Assembly (NCBI GenBank): GCA_031273775.1
Contig: JAISRF010000195.1
Coordinates: forward strand, 1 to 7,834
Reading direction: 5' to 3'
Length of the DNA stretch: 7,834 bases
From: Oscillospiraceae bacterium
Lineage (GTDB): Bacteria; Bacillota; Clostridia; Oscillospirales; Acutalibacteraceae
Positions 6,333-7,834 of this stretch are shown in pieces (the first letter of the stretch is position 1; each line of letters begins with the position of its first letter). The notes beneath the pieces are model-generated. The model saw only the letters and a list, made by a program, of their open reading frames with translations, made no database searches and was not told where the DNA came from. The position numbers were made by a program, and so were the translations under genes.

Positions 6333-7385
6333 CTAAACTTCTTTCCATGGCTCAACCATCACTTTCATGGCGGCTCCCGTTTCCACCAGCTTCATCCCAT
6401 CCGCAATGTCCGGAAGCGCCACGCACGCGTGGATGTATTTTTCGGTGTGAATTTTTTGATTATGTATTGCGTCCAGCGCGTCACTAAGCCCGGTTGCAGG
6501 GTAGGAAAACGCACCAGTCACCGTGATTTCATTGTAATGGATCAAATTGGAATTCAGCTTCGTGGTCTCCCGCGATTTTGGAACGCCGCCGTAAATGACG
6601 ACCGTTCCCCGCTTTCGTACCATTTCAACCGCTTGCTGCTGTACAGCCGCGACTGGAACGGCACAGATCACAATATCAGCCCCGATTCCATTGGTTTTGG
6701 CAAGAACCTCCGCTGTTACCGCCTCCGTGTCTGCGTTATCGAGCAGTAAATCCGGCTCAAACGCTTTCGCGAGTTCCAGCCGCCCACGTCCGAGCATGAA
6801 AATTTTAGAAGCACCCCGTGCCCGCGCGGTTTCAATGTGCAGACAGCCCACCGGGCCGTCCCCGATAATCACAACGCTGTCTCCCAGCGACACTTGGTTT
6901 CGTTGCTGACAGGCAATCACAGCAGCAGCCGTTTCCGCAAAGGCTGCGTGCTGATTTGACATTCCGGCGGGAATTGTCTCCACAAATCCCCGCTGCAATA
7001 TTTCTCGCGGCAAAGCAATATATTGCGCAAACCCGCCCGGGTAATGAGTGCCCAGCATTTTGTGGGAAAGGCAAAGATTCACCAGCCCTCGCCGACAATA
7101 GTAACATTCCCCGCAGCTCACGTCGGGCGCCAACGCAACCCTTTCGCCCACCGAAAACCGCGTGCCCCCGGTTTCCACCACCTCGCCAGCGATTTCGTGC
7201 CCCATGATCTGATTCTTCACACCGCCTTTCAGTCCGTTGTGAAAATTGCGAACATCGCCGCCGCAAATCCCGCACGCGGCCACCCGCACGAGCAATCCCC
7301 CGGCGGGACAATCCGGAATCGGCCTTTCCTCAATGTCCATTTGTTCAATGTCGCGAAACACCGCCGCAAGCATTGTTCCCGTCAT
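6333..7385 (-). CDS. Zinc-dependent alcohol/polyol dehydrogenase (medium-chain, sorbitol dehydrogenase-like)
   Basis: A 350-residue MDR-family enzyme of normal length, expected to oxidise a secondary alcohol of a polyol or sugar (or the reverse) with a nicotinamide cofactor. Catalytic zinc ligands are Cys38 (CGICGGD, 38-44), His63 with Glu64 (GHE), and probably Glu151. The structural zinc lobe is complete: Cys91, Cys94, Cys97 and Cys105 in CGECYYCRRGLVNLC. The Rossmann loop GDGPVG is at 175-180. At the end of the second cofactor-domain strand (MLGRGRLELAK, 197-207) the usual acidic residue for NAD is replaced by Gly-Arg, which may favour NADP; this is inference. The ATG at 7385 has only a weak purine-rich site (AAAAGAG, 9 bases away, overlapping the stop of the preceding gene); an ATG four codons further in is possible. 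It lies 15 bases after the SIS gene, so translational coupling is plausible. It resembles L-iditol/threonine/galactitol-type dehydrogenases; the substrate is unknown. Confidence 0.92.
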   Translation of the reverse strand: MTGTMLAAVFRDIEQMDIEERPIPDCPAGGLLVRVAACGICGGDVRNFHNGLKGGVKNQIMGHEIAGEVVETGGTRFSVGERVALAPDVSCGECYYCRRGLVNLCLSHKMLGTHYPGGFAQYIALPREILQRGFVETIPAGMSNQHAAFAETAAAVIACQQRNQVSLGDSVVIIGDGPVGCLHIETARARGASKIFMLGRGRLELAKAFEPDLLLDNADTEAVTAEVLAKTNGIGADIVICAVPVAAVQQQAVEMVRKRGTVVIYGGVPKSRETTKLNSNLIHYNEITVTGAFSYPATGLSDALDAIHNQKIHTEKYIHACVALPDIADGMKLVETGAAMKVMVEPWKEV

Positions 7386-7400
7386 ATGCTCAATCTCTTT

Positions 7401-7834
7401 TCATTGTTCATTGTTGATCAGCCGATGACCGACCGCGCCGCCGGGATGAATCACCGCAAACTGCTCTTTTGTGTAGCCGGTATAGGCCATCAGCGCAATA
7501 CAAACCGCGTCAAAGGCGGCGATCACCGCCAAGGTGCTGGCCGTCGCGAGCATGTTGAAGCAGCAGGGTTCACGCTCCACCCGAATGTGAAAACAAACGT
7601 CCGCCGCGCGTCCGATCGCCGATTCGGGATTTTCGGTCACCCCGATAAACGCCGCGCCCTTTGTGCGGCAGGCGGGGATCAACGCGCAAAGCTCACCGGT
7701 GTTCCCGCCCTTGCTGATCAGAATCAATACGTCTTCTTTTTGCAAAAATCCCAAGCCGCCGTGAACCGCATCGGAGGGGGTTAAAAAAGTCGCCGGGCGT
7801 TCAATGCAGTTCAAACTGTGCGCGATTTTTTTGG
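7401..7834 (-). CDS. SIS-domain sugar-phosphate isomerase (KpsF/GutQ/KdsD-like), C-terminal 143 residues (cut by window edge)
   Basis: The C-terminal portion of a SIS-domain isomerase; the frame remains open to the last base, so the true start is outside the window and the TTG at 7814 should not be taken as one. Aligned by eye with E. coli KdsD (D-arabinose 5-phosphate isomerase), the visible part begins near KdsD residue 65. It keeps counterparts of three of the four key residues: the Glu of SKGGNTGEL (KdsD Glu111), the Glu of REPC (Glu152) and the His of HPGGAVGH (His193). The equivalent of Lys59 lies beyond the edge. The phosphate loop reads SKGGNTGE instead of SNSGESSE. The protein ends just after HPGGAVGHRL, so it lacks the two CBS domains of KdsD and GutQ. 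This fits a catabolic pentose- or hexose-phosphate aldo-keto isomerase rather than lipopolysaccharide synthesis, consistent with the sugar operon. Substrate is inference. Confidence 0.9.
   Translation of the reverse strand, partial: KKIAHSLNCIERPATFLTPSDAVHGGLGFLQKEDVLILISKGGNTGELCALIPACRTKGAAFIGVTENPESAIGRAADVCFHIRVEREPCCFNMLATASTLAVIAAFDAVCIALMAYTGYTKEQFAVIHPGGAVGHRLINNEQ

Noticed and set aside
6296..6355. N-terminal extension of the 522-residue protein from a TTG at 6355
   Set aside because: It would overlap the dehydrogenase gene by 23 bases, has no good ribosome binding site and adds 20 residues with no structural match; ATG 6295 is better supported.
7023..7784. A 253-residue open frame on the plus strand
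   Set aside because: It is antisense to the dehydrogenase and the SIS gene, both of which have intact catalytic motifs; its composition is typical of reverse-strand shadow frames.

Overview
The window looks like part of one long catabolic operon from a low-to-mid GC Bacillota (Firmicutes), most likely a gut-type clostridium (for example Oscillospirales or Christensenellales). This placement is an inference from purine-rich Shine-Dalgarno sites, the protein families and their wording; no marker gene is present. All seven genes lie on the minus strand, so transcription runs from the right end of the window to the left. Gaps between consecutive genes are about 15 to 60 bases, with no convincing terminator or promoter between them. 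Both end genes are cut by the window edges.

In transcription order the genes are: (1) the C-terminal part of a SIS-domain sugar-phosphate isomerase of the KpsF/GutQ/KdsD type (7401 to beyond 7834); (2) a zinc-dependent medium-chain alcohol/polyol dehydrogenase (6333-7385); (3) a 522-residue cytoplasmic protein that looks like a carbohydrate-active barrel enzyme of an uncharacterised family (4727-6295); (4) an NAD(P)-dependent oxidoreductase with a C-terminal SAF domain, the 'homoserine dehydrogenase-like' group that also contains the DXR-like (DRL) enzyme of Brucella (3389-4702); (5) an L-fucose/L-arabinose isomerase-like protein (1910-3328); (6) an FGGY-family carbohydrate kinase (408-1862); (7) the N-terminus of a GH106-like glycoside hydrolase (1-372).

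Together these make a coherent sugar-salvage set: a hydrolase to free a sugar inside the cell, a dehydrogenase and a second oxidoreductase to change its oxidation state, an aldose/ketose isomerase, a kinase and a sugar-phosphate isomerase. No transporter, regulator or aldolase is visible, so the substrate cannot be named from this window. The combination of two oxidoreductases, one of them DRL-like, with an isomerase, an FGGY kinase and an unassigned barrel protein does not match any standard fucose, rhamnose, arabinose, xylose or apiose operon that I recognise. It is the main reason to look further.

No tRNA, rRNA, CRISPR array, insertion sequence or long repeat was seen. Long open frames on the plus strand are antisense shadows of the genes above.
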